Assembly: GCF_003003285.1 (NCBI RefSeq)
Contig: NZ_PVTP01000004.1
Location: forward strand, 124,001-188,000
Length of the DNA: 64,000 nt
Direction of reading: 5' to 3'
DNA from: Yoonia maritima
GTDB lineage: Bacteria > Pseudomonadota > Alphaproteobacteria > Rhodobacterales > Rhodobacteraceae
Shown here piece by piece: positions 35,091 to 43,581 of the stretch; positions within the stretch are counted from its first letter, which is position 1, and each line of letters opens with the position of its first letter. Position numbers and translations under genes: made by a program. The notes under the pieces were generated by a model. It was given only the letters and a program-made list of their open reading frames with translations, did not search any database and was not told the origin of the DNA.

Positions 35091-36176
35091 ATGAGCATTT
35101 TTGAGATTGTTACCGGACCAACGGTGTCCGACGATTTTACAGCTAAGAGTTTTCTGGAATATTTTCGAAAGTCCAGTCAGCACTGGTGGGAAACCTCGAG
35201 TGCAAATGAGGACTGTATATGGGTATTTAGGGGCCAGTCGAATGCTGCTTGGCCATTAATTCCTGTTGCGGCAAGACAGTACCATCAACTTCCGGAAACT
35301 TTCAAAGCAATTGTAGACTTGTGTGCTGAGGAAGCTCAAAAAGCATATGAGTGGCCCGAATTGTCTCTCGCACAACAGCAGATGATAGTTAGAAGAACAG
35401 CCGAGACCTTGTGCGTTCACCGGTTTGAGAAAGTAGCATTTGAAGTCAATTTTCGATCGGAAATGACGCTTGGCAAAGGAGCGCGTTATCCCATCGCCGA
35501 TATCGTCAGTGCGTTTGCTAAGAGGGTAGAGGCTAGGCAGCCCTTGGAACGTGCAATGGATCCATTGGGATTTGAACCAGAAGAAAATGCTTATAGATCG
35601 GCCGGTAGACTAGGTTGTCGCAACTACGAAATCACTGCCTTAGCTCAACATCATAGGGTACCTACTTTCTTCCTTGACTGGTCGGAAGATCCCCTTGCTT
35701 CCTTGTTTTTCGCGAGCTCGGATAGCACCGTGCAAGAGGATATCGCGGTTTGGGCGTTAGATGCAGGCGCATTCGAAGACCTACAGCTTATGAGTTCGGT
35801 GTGTCTTGGCCTAACGATAGTTCGACCCACCCCTTCCGGAAACGAATTCCTTGCTGCTCAGTCAGGGCTCTTCAGTTACTGTGCAAGACCTGAGGAAATA
35901 TGGGAGGAACAGGGAAGTTATCCAGCACTTGATGAACATCTAAATTGCTTCAAGAAAGAGCAGATAAGTGAGGCCTTTCCGGATCGTTCAAAAGAAGGTG
36001 TATGGATTGCCGAACCTATTCTCCGGAAAGCCGTGCTTCGGCGAGAGCATGTATCAGAATTGAGAACTCTTTTGTACCGTGAGGGTATTTCTCTTGCGCA
36101 TATGATGCCAACTTTGGACAATGTATCCGTAACCAGCATGGATAGAGTCTTATCAAATTTGCGATCCGACTCCTAA
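35091..36176 (+). CDS. FRG-domain protein, inserted between fabA and fabB
   Basis: 361 residues from ATG 35091 (an in-frame ATG at 35010 is less likely). The FRG motif is WVFRGQSNAAWPLIPVAAR, and the second conserved block is TALAQHHRVPTFFLDWSEDP with the following LASLFFASS. FRG proteins are a family of uncertain biochemistry often found among mobile or defence genes. The DNA is A+T-rich (26 G+C in bases 35101-35160) with codon use unlike fabA and fabB, and the gene runs opposite to both. I read it as acquired. No toxin-antitoxin or other partner gene is adjacent. Confidence 0.75.
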   Translation: MSIFEIVTGPTVSDDFTAKSFLEYFRKSSQHWWETSSANEDCIWVFRGQSNAAWPLIPVAARQYHQLPETFKAIVDLCAEEAQKAYEWPELSLAQQQMIVRRTAETLCVHRFEKVAFEVNFRSEMTLGKGARYPIADIVSAFAKRVEARQPLERAMDPLGFEPEENAYRSAGRLGCRNYEITALAQHHRVPTFFLDWSEDPLASLFFASSDSTVQEDIAVWALDAGAFEDLQLMSSVCLGLTIVRPTPSGNEFLAAQSGLFSYCARPEEIWEEQGSYPALDEHLNCFKKEQISEAFPDRSKEGVWIAEPILRKAVLRREHVSELRTLLYREGISLAHMMPTLDNVSVTSMDRVLSNLRSDS

Positions 36177-36267
36177 GTCTGCTTTGGGCTGAGAGCTGCC
36201 ATTTATCCCGAAAAGACAAAAGACTGCTTTGTCCCACATTGCAGATATTTAGATATTACAAAGAATA

Positions 36268-36300
36268 GCCTAACGCCGATCAATCAAACCAGCGTTAGGC
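36268..36300 (-). terminator. Hairpin terminator downstream of fabA
   Basis: GCCTAACGC and GCGTTAGGC form a nine-base perfect stem with a 15-base loop; on the minus strand it is followed by TATTCTTT. It would end fabA transcription before the inserted gene and can also serve the convergent FRG gene. Confidence 0.65.
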
Positions 36301-36307
36301 CCAAACC

Positions 36308-36817
36308 TTAACTCTCGCTCAGCGCGACTTTCATGTCTTTGACTTGATAGATCACTTCGCCGTCGGCTTCGACGATGCCGTCGGCGACGCCCATTGTCAG
36401 GCGGCGGGTCTGGATCGCTTTGGTGAAGTCGATTTTGTAGGTCAGCATTTTGCGGTCAGGGCGGACCATGCCGGTCAGTTTGACTTCGCCAACGCCCAAT
36501 GCGTATCCGCGCCCCTGCCAGCCGCGCCAGCCGAGGTTAAAGCCGGTCAGCTGCCACAGGCCATCAAGACCCAGACAGCCGGGCATGATTGGGTTGCCGG
36601 GGAAGTGGCAGTCAAAAAACCACAGATCAGGGGTGATATCGAATTCTGCGACAATATGCCCTTTGCCGTGCGCACCGCCGTCACCGGATACTTCGGTAAT
36701 GCGATCCATCATCAGCATCGGTGGGGCAGGAAGCTGCGCATTTCCGGGGCCAAATAGCTCTCCGCGGGCGCATTTCAGCAGGTCGTCTTTGTCAAAACTT
36801 GTTGGGTAGTCGGCCAT
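36308..36817 (-). CDS. fabA: 3-Hydroxydecanoyl-ACP dehydratase/isomerase
   Basis: 169 residues. Hot-dog fold with the catalytic pair His71 and Asp85 in [20 protein letters not shown]. FabA dehydrates the C10 hydroxyacyl-ACP and isomerises it to the cis-3 product that starts unsaturated fatty-acid synthesis. It is divergent from the Irr-type regulator. Confidence 0.95.
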   Translation of the reverse strand: MADYPTSFDKDDLLKCARGELFGPGNAQLPAPPMLMMDRITEVSGDGGAHGKGHIVAEFDITPDLWFFDCHFPGNPIMPGCLGLDGLWQLTGFNLGWRGWQGRGYALGVGEVKLTGMVRPDRKMLTYKIDFTKAIQTRRLTMGVADGIVEADGEVIYQVKDMKVALSES

Positions 36818-36964
36818 TTGCGTGGTCTCATTCTTGTCTGCTACATCGCACGACCTTTACCACCTTGGTGTTTATAAGAGCAAGTCTGGCCAAGTTGTTG
36901 GTAATTTCATTTGATAATTGACGGTTTGTTGCCATATAAAGACAGAGGCAGCAGACAGGCAACC

Positions 36965-37381
36965 ATGACAGATATCGTAACACAGCGTAGTACAGATTGG
37001 CTCTCAGGGGCGGGATTGCGTCCGACGCGTCAGCGCATGACGTTGGCAAGTCTGTTGGTAGGGGACGGTCAGGACCGGCATGTCACTGCCGAAAGCCTGT
37101 TCGATGCTGCATCGACGGCTGGTGAAAAAGTATCCCTTGCAACCGTATACAACACGCTGCGCGCGTTTTGTGACGTCGGGCTGATGCGCGAAATTACCGT
37201 TGATGGTGCGAAAAGCTATTTCGATACCAACATGACCGACCATCCGCATTTCTATTGGGAGGATACAGCGCATCTAACAGATGCTCCTGCCGACCAGTTG
37301 GAAATCGCGCGTGTGCCTCATGCACCTGAAGGCGCAGAGATTGCGTCAGTCGATGTCGTTATCCGGCTGCGCCGCAAGTAA
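36965..37381 (+). CDS. irr: Iron response regulator Irr (Fur family)
   Basis: 138 residues from ATG 36965. Fur-type winged helix (GLRPTRQRMTLASLL, then VSLATVYNTLRAFCDVGL) and a shortened dimerisation domain with DHPHFYWEDTAHLTDAP, including the H-x-H-type site that binds heme in Irr proteins, but without the Cys-rich zinc site of classical Fur. In alphaproteobacteria Irr senses iron through heme status. Its divergent position to fabA is a known arrangement in Rhodobacterales. A Mur or PerR assignment is less likely. Confidence 0.78.
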   Translation: MTDIVTQRSTDWLSGAGLRPTRQRMTLASLLVGDGQDRHVTAESLFDAASTAGEKVSLATVYNTLRAFCDVGLMREITVDGAKSYFDTNMTDHPHFYWEDTAHLTDAPADQLEIARVPHAPEGAEIASVDVVIRLRRK

Positions 37382-37477
37382 GCAACACTCTGGCTGGTTG
37401 TGAAACCCTGATATTGCAGCATTTTCTGCATTAATACATGATATGCGGATTGTATTTAAGTCATAAGGCACCGCAGC

Positions 37478-38197
37478 ATGCCAGACGCCCAAAGAACAGA
37501 AATGGTTTTATCATATCACCGGGTCCGAACCGCGCTGGGGGTGTTGGGGGTGGCCTTACCTATGGTTCTTTTGTTCGGTGGGTTGTTTGATTTCCACCGG
37601 CTTGAGCCATCGATCAGCGATTTCTACCACACGACCTATCGCGACATTTTTGTTGGTACGCTTTGTTCTATCGGTGTTTTCCTGATTTGCTATCGTGGAT
37701 ACAGTCGAAAACCCGGCGATTTGATTGATGATGACTGGCTCGGTACCATAGCTGGGATATCCGCTTTTGGTGTGGCGCTATTTCCGAATGAAAGCCCAAC
37801 GGACCAGATCGCGACGATGACCCAAAAGATTGTTGGTATTGGGATTAGTCCGATGTTTCACTATGCGTCGGCGCTGGTGTTTTTCACTTGCCTCGCGGTG
37901 TTTTGTTTGGCGAAGTTTGCGAGGTCAGCCAAGCCTCACCGTCGCCGTGTTTATTTGGGATGTGGCTGGGTCATCGTTTGTGCGTTGATTGGAATCTCGA
38001 TTGCTTCGGCTGTCAAAGTATTTGGTAGCGGTGGACCTCAGCAGGCCGTTCTTAGTTACAATTTGGTGTTTTGGTTTGAGGCCGTTGGGATTTGGGCATT
38101 TGGGCTGTCGTGGTTGGTTAAGGGCAAGGCGGATATTGCGTTGGTCAGGCTCGCGGGGCGAAGGGATGGCAAACATCAGGAAAGGGTGAGTTTTTAG
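37478..38197 (+). CDS. Integral membrane protein of unknown function
   Basis: 239 residues with about six membrane helices, opening ALGVLGVALPMVLLFGG and containing the striking loop EPSISDFYHTTYRDIFVGTL between helices 1 and 2. A segment VALFPNESPTD follows helix 3. I do not recognise a named family with confidence; the helix count and the SISDFYHT motif recall DUF998-like proteins. It is a single gene, followed within two bases by a REP palindrome. Confidence 0.65.
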   Translation: MPDAQRTEMVLSYHRVRTALGVLGVALPMVLLFGGLFDFHRLEPSISDFYHTTYRDIFVGTLCSIGVFLICYRGYSRKPGDLIDDDWLGTIAGISAFGVALFPNESPTDQIATMTQKIVGIGISPMFHYASALVFFTCLAVFCLAKFARSAKPHRRRVYLGCGWVIVCALIGISIASAVKVFGSGGPQQAVLSYNLVFWFEAVGIWAFGLSWLVKGKADIALVRLAGRRDGKHQERVSF

Positions 38198-38198
38198 G

Positions 38199-38223
38199 TG
38201 CGGTGGATCAAGATCCACCCTAC
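38199..38223. repeat. REP palindrome, left of the RAYT gene
   Basis: TGC-GGTGGATC-AA-GATCCACC-CTAC. The arms are perfect. The same element occurs inverted at 38722-38746, so the transposase gene is bracketed by a REP pair. Confidence 0.8.
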
Positions 38224-38264
38224 GGTTTACGGGCTGTTAACTGTTACTGTGCAACCTGACGGCT

Positions 38265-38810
38265 ATGTCAAATTATCGCCGACGCTTTGTGCCCGGAGGC
38301 ACGTATTTCTTTACTGTTGAACTGTTAGATAAACAGTCATCGCTGCTAGTTGATCAAATTGATCTGCTACGAACGGCGACCGGTTTGTGCGTAAAGCGCT
38401 GGCCGTTCACCATTGACGCCGCAGTGATCCTACCCGCTAAGATGCATATGATCTGGACCCTGCCACCGGGTGATGATGAGTATTCGAAACGGTGGCGACT
38501 CATAAAGTCAACATTTTCACGCCATGTCAGTGCGCCGGTGGTTCAGTCGCCAACAAGAATGCGACCGGGTGAAAAGGGGGTTTGGCAGCGACGCTTTTGG
38601 GAACATGTTATCCGCGATCAAGCCGATTATGATTTGCACATGCACCTGATCATCACGGCCCCGGTGACAGCCCGCTTGGTCCGCAAGCCATTAGATTGGC
38701 CATACTCAACGTTGAAACGACGTAGGGTGGATCTCGATCCACCGCATGCTAAAACCATTGCCCCGGTTCAATTAGTCCCAAATCCAAAAGCTGCTGCGAC
38801 GTCCAGCTGA
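38265..38810 (+). CDS. REP-associated tyrosine transposase (RAYT), apparently inactive
   Basis: 181 residues with the RAYT layout: RRRFVPGGTYFFTVEL, then ILPAKMHMIWTLPPGDDEYS, WRLIKSTFSR, and GVWQRRFWEHVIRD. In active relatives the first of these holds a HUH pair (LPDHMH); here the first His is Lys (LPAKMH). The helix that normally reads D-Y-x-H-x-NPVKHG reads HLIITAPVTARL, so the catalytic Tyr is also gone. The last 30 codons run through the right-hand REP and into the 3' end of the convergent gene. I infer a decayed, non-mobile element still bounded by its REPs. Confidence 0.8.
   Translation: MSNYRRRFVPGGTYFFTVELLDKQSSLLVDQIDLLRTATGLCVKRWPFTIDAAVILPAKMHMIWTLPPGDDEYSKRWRLIKSTFSRHVSAPVVQSPTRMRPGEKGVWQRRFWEHVIRDQADYDLHMHLIITAPVTARLVRKPLDWPYSTLKRRRVDLDPPHAKTIAPVQLVPNPKAAATSS
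38722..38746. repeat. REP palindrome, right of the RAYT gene
   Basis: GTAG-GGTGGATC-TC-GATCCACC-GCA, the inverted partner of 38199-38223. It lies inside the C-terminal codons of the RAYT frame (encoding RRVDLDPPH). Confidence 0.8.
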
Positions 38811-39663
38811 ATTTTTCTGAATTCGCCCAATAAAAAGTATCGATTTCGTGTCTGCTGCCAGGGTTTCGACGTAATGCCTTTGCGGTGCGAAAGGATACTG
38901 TCGCGGCGGTAACGTTGTTGTGCCAAGGGCATGAAATCGTATTGTGCTCTGGTACGGAGAAGCCACCGTCAGCACGCATTTTTAAACCCGGTACAGCGCG
39001 AAAAAGTGACAATCGATCAAGCCGTTGGCGTGCCGGCGCGATATGTTCTTCAAATCGCCAGCGTAGGCCACCATGGATATTCAGCTGCCGGTCTAGGCTT
39101 TCCCCGTCATTGTCTTTGCGGGCCAGCGCAAAGTATCCGGTTTTATCAAAATACGCGTCTGCGCGGTCAACTGCATTCGGTGTCTGGCTAAGATCACGGG
39201 CGTATAGGTCAATGGTGTATGACTGGACGCAATCGCGGCGTTCTTCGGCCATAAATGTTAACATTTCTCCCACGCTTCGTGTTTCGCTGAACGGAAACAT
39301 GAGGTATTCGGAATTATAGCAATAATATATCCACTGCCCTATCGCTGCCTTTGTCACTGCGTTGACAATGGAGGGGAGAGAGCCGTCTTGTGTAACATCG
39401 AAATTCACCCGATGTACGTTCGTATCTAATGTGTCGGGTAAGTGAAAATCGGCAGGACAAAAAAGTACGATCTGACCAAAGCCAAGCTTGGCATGGTGGC
39501 TAACCGTGCTTTCAATTTCAACGTCATCTTCGACCAAAATAAGAGCAATCGGCCCCTTAGAAAGTACGGTTTTTCCATCAGATATCAGTGCTGGTAGGTC
39601 GACATAGTGCATAAGGTGGTATCCAGTTTTGGTGGCTGCAAACTGTGCTAAAATGCCTTGCAT
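38749..39663 (-). CDS. Glycosyltransferase-like protein (GT2/GT92-type)
   Basis: 304 residues from ATG 39663; the longer frame starts at a TTG. The pattern of an N-terminal alpha/beta domain (IALILVEDDVEIESTVSHHAKL, GFGQIVLFCP), then YYCYNSEYLMFPF as a donor/metal region and W-rich later parts recalls GT-A glycosyltransferases of the GT92/DUF-type group. I am not certain of the family. It is divergent from miaB. Its last 62 bases are shared with the RAYT frame on the other strand. Confidence 0.5.
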   Translation of the reverse strand: MQGILAQFAATKTGYHLMHYVDLPALISDGKTVLSKGPIALILVEDDVEIESTVSHHAKLGFGQIVLFCPADFHLPDTLDTNVHRVNFDVTQDGSLPSIVNAVTKAAIGQWIYYCYNSEYLMFPFSETRSVGEMLTFMAEERRDCVQSYTIDLYARDLSQTPNAVDRADAYFDKTGYFALARKDNDGESLDRQLNIHGGLRWRFEEHIAPARQRLDRLSLFRAVPGLKMRADGGFSVPEHNTISCPWHNNVTAATVSFRTAKALRRNPGSRHEIDTFYWANSEKFSWTSQQLLDLGLIEPGQWF

Positions 39664-39722
39664 TGCAAGCAAACCGACAAGCCGTTAGAAGGCCATGAAC
39701 CCACCAAAGCCAAGAGCGCACC

Positions 39723-41033
39723 ATGTCAGAGCCTAAAAAGCTATATATCAAGACTTACGGTTGTCAGATGAACGTCTATGACAGCGAACGCATGGCCGAA
39801 GCGCTGGGCGGCAAGGGGTATGTCGAAACCAAGACGCCCGATGATGCAGATATGATTCTGCTTAATACATGCCACATTCGCGAAAAGGCGGCCGAGAAAG
39901 TTTACTCTGAGCTTGGTCGCATGAAGGCATTTAAGGTTGAAAAGCCGGATCTGAAAATTGGCGTTGCCGGCTGTGTTGCACAGGCCGAGGGCGAGGAAAT
40001 TATGCGTCGCGCGCCAATGGTCGATTTGGTGGTTGGTCCGCAAAGTTATCACCGCCTACCGGCGATGGACGATGCTGTGCAAACTGGTGCAAAGGCGTTG
40101 GATACCGATTTTCCAGAGGATGATAAGTTCGCGACCCTCAAGGGCCGCAGTAAAGGCAAACGTGCGCCCACAGCATTTTTGACTGTACAAGAAGGCTGCG
40201 ACAAGTTCTGCGCGTTCTGCGTGGTGCCTTATACGCGTGGTTCCGAAGTATCGCGCCCGGCTGACCGCATCATTCGTGAAGCGCAAGAATTGGTCGAAGC
40301 AGGCGTGCGCGAGATCACCTTGCTTGGTCAAAACGTTAACGCCTATCACGGTCATGACGGCGGCTTGGCTGGCTTGATTTGGGAGCTGGATAAGGTGGAT
40401 GGGCTGGAACGCATCCGCTTTACCACAAGTCATCCCAACGACATGGATGACGCGCTCATTGATGCCCACGGGACTTGCGAAAAGCTTATGCCATACTTGC
40501 ACTTACCGGTGCAGTCAGGATCGAACCGCATTCTTAAAGCGATGAACCGCAAGCACACTGCCGAAGGGTATGTGCGCTTGATCGAACGCATTCGCGCCGC
40601 GCGGCCCGATCTATTGTTATCTGGTGATTTCATCGTCGGCTTTCCTGGCGAAACAGAAGAAGATTTCGAAGATACGATGCAGTTGGTTCGTGACGTGCAT
40701 TACGGGCAGGCGTATTCGTTTAAATATTCGACACGCCCAGGCACGCCAGCGGCGGAAAAACCGCAATTGCCAGAAGATGTCATGAATGACCGTTTGCAGC
40801 GCCTTCAAGGGCTTTTACGTGAACAACAACAGGCGACCCAAGCATCAATGATTGGCCGCGAAGTGAAGGTTCTGTTTGAAAAGGCGGGCCGCGAAGCAGG
40901 ACAGATGATCGGCAAATCGGAATATCTTCATGCCGTTTACGCGGAAGCGCCAGCCGATGTGCTGGGCACCGTACGCCGCGTGAAGATTGTTGATGATAGT
41001 GCGAACTCGCTAAAAGGTCAGCTAATCGCCTAA
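39723..41033 (+). CDS. miaB: tRNA-2-methylthio-N6-dimethylallyladenosine synthase
   Basis: 436 residues. N-terminal iron-sulfur domain with the first Cys in [15 protein letters not shown], radical-SAM site C-x3-C-x2-C in CDKFCAFC, and a C-terminal TRAM domain. MiaB adds the methylthio group to A37 of tRNAs that read U-initial codons, using two [4Fe-4S] clusters. It opens a run ending in lnt, an order usual in alphaproteobacteria. Confidence 0.95.
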   Translation: MSEPKKLYIKTYGCQMNVYDSERMAEALGGKGYVETKTPDDADMILLNTCHIREKAAEKVYSELGRMKAFKVEKPDLKIGVAGCVAQAEGEEIMRRAPMVDLVVGPQSYHRLPAMDDAVQTGAKALDTDFPEDDKFATLKGRSKGKRAPTAFLTVQEGCDKFCAFCVVPYTRGSEVSRPADRIIREAQELVEAGVREITLLGQNVNAYHGHDGGLAGLIWELDKVDGLERIRFTTSHPNDMDDALIDAHGTCEKLMPYLHLPVQSGSNRILKAMNRKHTAEGYVRLIERIRAARPDLLLSGDFIVGFPGETEEDFEDTMQLVRDVHYGQAYSFKYSTRPGTPAAEKPQLPEDVMNDRLQRLQGLLREQQQATQASMIGREVKVLFEKAGREAGQMIGKSEYLHAVYAEAPADVLGTVRRVKIVDDSANSLKGQLIA

Positions 41034-41160
41034 AGCCAGGTCGAAACAATCGCCATCAGCAATCATTTTCTTATCATTTCCGTGACAATCTGCGGACTCT
41101 TCTTGCGCCTGCAGCATTCCCTTGCCACGATGGTCTTATAAAGACTCAAAGGAGAGCCGT

Positions 41161-42174
41161 TTGGCCACAGGTGCGCTGACCCCACCCGCTGACACTGTCA
41201 CTGAAATCGATTTGGAATTTCCTGACAATTTCTTGCTGATTGACCTTTGCGGCGAATACGACCGCAACTTGACGACAATTGAGAACAGTTTGGGTGTGCA
41301 GATTGTACGCCGTGGTAATCAGCTGTCTGTCTTGGGCGATGATGCGTCGCGCAAGACCGCTGAAGAGGTTTTGAAATCGCTTTATGGTCGGCTTGAGGCA
41401 GGGCGAAGTCTTGATGCTGGCGATATCGATAGAGAACTGCGTATGGGCCCGGAATCTGTCCGTGGTCCTGCTGGTCCCTCCGAGCAAACCGAGCTTTTTA
41501 AAGGTGAAAGCGCGCGGGTGGAAATTAAGACCCGCAAAAAATTGATAGAGCCGCGCACCGATGCTCAAAAGGCCTATGTGAAATCGCTGTTCGACAAAGA
41601 ATTGGCCTTTGGTATCGGCCCTGCGGGGACTGGTAAGACATATTTAGCAGTCGCCGTTGGTGTGAATATGCTCATATCTGGACATGTGGACAAAATCATT
41701 CTGTCCCGCCCTGCTGTTGAAGCAGGAGAGAAATTGGGATATTTGCCCGGTGACATGAAGGATAAAGTCGATCCTTACATGCAGCCGCTTTATGATGCGT
41801 TGAATGACTTCTTGCCGGGGAAACAGGCCGCTAAGATGATGGAAGAAAAGGTCATCGAAATCGCGCCTTTGGCCTTTATGCGTGGGCGAACCTTATCAAA
41901 TGCGTTCGTGGTGTTGGATGAAGCCCAAAACGCTACAACCATGCAGATGAAAATGTTCCTTACCCGGCTTGGCGAAGGGTCACGGATGGTTATTACCGGT
42001 GACCGTACACAGATCGATCTGCCGCGCGGCGTGAATTCTGGCCTTTGGGATGCGGAGCGTTTGTTGAAAAGTATTCCGAAAGTAAGTTTTAACTATTTCA
42101 CCTCAAAAGATGTTGTGCGTCATCCATTGGTCGCTGCAATTATCGAAGCTTATGAAAAAGATGATATAAAGTGA
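41161..42174 (+). CDS. PhoH-like ATPase (YbeZ type), TTG start
   Basis: 337 residues. I place the start at the TTG at 41161 because AAAGGAGAG lies just upstream at the right distance and no ATG is available; the product begins (M)ATGALTPPADTV. Walker A GPAGTGKTYLA, Walker B FVVLDEAQNA and the GDRTQIDLP segment mark the PhoH/YbeZ RNA-related P-loop ATPase. It overlaps ybeY by four bases; YbeZ and YbeY act together in rRNA maturation and ribosome quality control. Confidence 0.88.
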   Translation: MATGALTPPADTVTEIDLEFPDNFLLIDLCGEYDRNLTTIENSLGVQIVRRGNQLSVLGDDASRKTAEEVLKSLYGRLEAGRSLDAGDIDRELRMGPESVRGPAGPSEQTELFKGESARVEIKTRKKLIEPRTDAQKAYVKSLFDKELAFGIGPAGTGKTYLAVAVGVNMLISGHVDKIILSRPAVEAGEKLGYLPGDMKDKVDPYMQPLYDALNDFLPGKQAAKMMEEKVIEIAPLAFMRGRTLSNAFVVLDEAQNATTMQMKMFLTRLGEGSRMVITGDRTQIDLPRGVNSGLWDAERLLKSIPKVSFNYFTSKDVVRHPLVAAIIEAYEKDDIK

Positions 42175-42662
42175 CAGTTGATTGCGTAGTTGAAGACATT
42201 CGTTGGTTAAATATTGAAATTGTGGCGCAGCGCGGTGCGGATATGACGCTTTTGCACCTTGGGCTTGACCCCGAACAGTTTGAAATCAGTGTCTTGGCCT
42301 GTGATGATGCGCGGATCTCGTCGTTGAATTCCGATTTTCGTGGCAAACCTTCGCCGACGAATGTGTTAAGCTGGCCTTCTGATGAACGCGCGAGTGAGGT
42401 GGACGGCGACATGCCTGATGCGCCTAAACTCCCGATGGATTCAGAGCTTGGTGATATCGCGATCGCCTTTGAAACATGTGCCCGCGAGGCTGCCGAGGCG
42501 GAGAAGCTGATCGAAGATCATACGATGCATTTAATGGTGCATGGGACGCTACACCTGCTGGGCTTTGATCACGAACGTGATAAAGATGCTGCCCTTATGG
42601 AAGGGTTAGAGACACAAATACTTGGCAAGCTGGGTATTTCTGACCCATATAGGGAACGATAG
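42171..42662 (+). CDS. ybeY: Endoribonuclease YbeY
   Basis: 163 residues starting at GTG 42171 in a GTGA overlap with the PhoH gene. Zinc motif H-x3-H-x5-H is His124, His128 and His134 (HGTLHLLGFDH). The RGKPSPTNVLSWP block before it is the family hallmark. YbeY processes the 3' end of 16S rRNA and takes part in ribosome surveillance. Confidence 0.93.
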   Translation: MTVDCVVEDIRWLNIEIVAQRGADMTLLHLGLDPEQFEISVLACDDARISSLNSDFRGKPSPTNVLSWPSDERASEVDGDMPDAPKLPMDSELGDIAIAFETCAREAAEAEKLIEDHTMHLMVHGTLHLLGFDHERDKDAALMEGLETQILGKLGISDPYRER

Positions 42663-42692
42663 GGCGATGTTGCCCGCATAGGTAAGGAAGAA

Positions 42693-43580
42693 ATGGGCGA
42701 CAAGAACGACGGTCCATCTATTGCTGCGCAAAGCGCGCATATGGATCAAGATGTTATAATGCCGGGTTTTTGGGCCCGGGTCAGCAATGTATTCCGTCCC
42801 CAAGGGATCCCAGAGGTGCACGAAGATGCACCATCGGAGGATAGCCAGCCAACACGTTATGTGTTGGGAATGTTGAACCTGCGCCGTAAGCGGGTTGAAG
42901 ATGTTGCTGTGCCGACGACCGATATTGTTGCCGTGCCAGTCTCTATTTCCAAGGATGACTTACTACAGGTGTTTCGCGATTGTGGTCTGACCAGATTGCC
43001 TGTCTATGATGGCACGCTGGATACCCCGCTTGGGTTGGTGAACCTCAAGGACTTTGCACTGCGTCACGGTTTTAACGGTGACGCGCCTGATATGAATTTA
43101 CGCGATATGTTGCGTCCTTTGATGTATGTGCCGCCTTCAATGCCCTTGGGGGTCTTGTTGCAAAAAATGCAAGCAGAGCGAATACATATGGCGCTGGTCA
43201 TTGACGAATATGGCGGGACAGATGGTTTGCTGACCATCGAAGACTTGATCGAACAGGTCGTCGGTGAAATCGAAGACGAACACGATATCGAAGAGGCCCA
43301 AAGCTGGTTCATGGAAAAGCCCGGTGTCTATATGGCGCAAGCGCGCACGGAGCTGGAAGAATTTGAGGCCGAAATCGGTATGAAACTTACCGACCATGAT
43401 GAAATTGACGAGGAAGAAATCGATACGCTTGGTGGTTTGGTGACCATGCTTTCGGGTGATTTACCCGCAAGGGGCGAAGTGATCGTGCACCCGGATGGGC
43501 CGGAATTCGAAGTCGTCGATGCAGACCCGCGCCGGATTAAGCGTTTGCGCGTTCGGTTACCAAGCGCTCAGGACGCCTAA
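42693..43580 (+). CDS. corC: CBS-domain transporter-associated protein CorC
   Basis: 295 residues. Two CBS modules (about 70-190, with TTDIVAVPVSISKDDLLQV and HMALVIDEYGGTDGLLTIED) and a C-terminal CorC_HlyC domain. It lacks the N-terminal membrane domain of the larger YtfL-like proteins, as CorC does. It is linked to Mg/Co efflux in enterobacteria; its direct role here is inferred. It ends one base before lnt. Confidence 0.9.
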   Translation: MGDKNDGPSIAAQSAHMDQDVIMPGFWARVSNVFRPQGIPEVHEDAPSEDSQPTRYVLGMLNLRRKRVEDVAVPTTDIVAVPVSISKDDLLQVFRDCGLTRLPVYDGTLDTPLGLVNLKDFALRHGFNGDAPDMNLRDMLRPLMYVPPSMPLGVLLQKMQAERIHMALVIDEYGGTDGLLTIEDLIEQVVGEIEDEHDIEEAQSWFMEKPGVYMAQARTELEEFEAEIGMKLTDHDEIDEEEIDTLGGLVTMLSGDLPARGEVIVHPDGPEFEVVDADPRRIKRLRVRLPSAQDA

Positions 43581-43581
43581 G

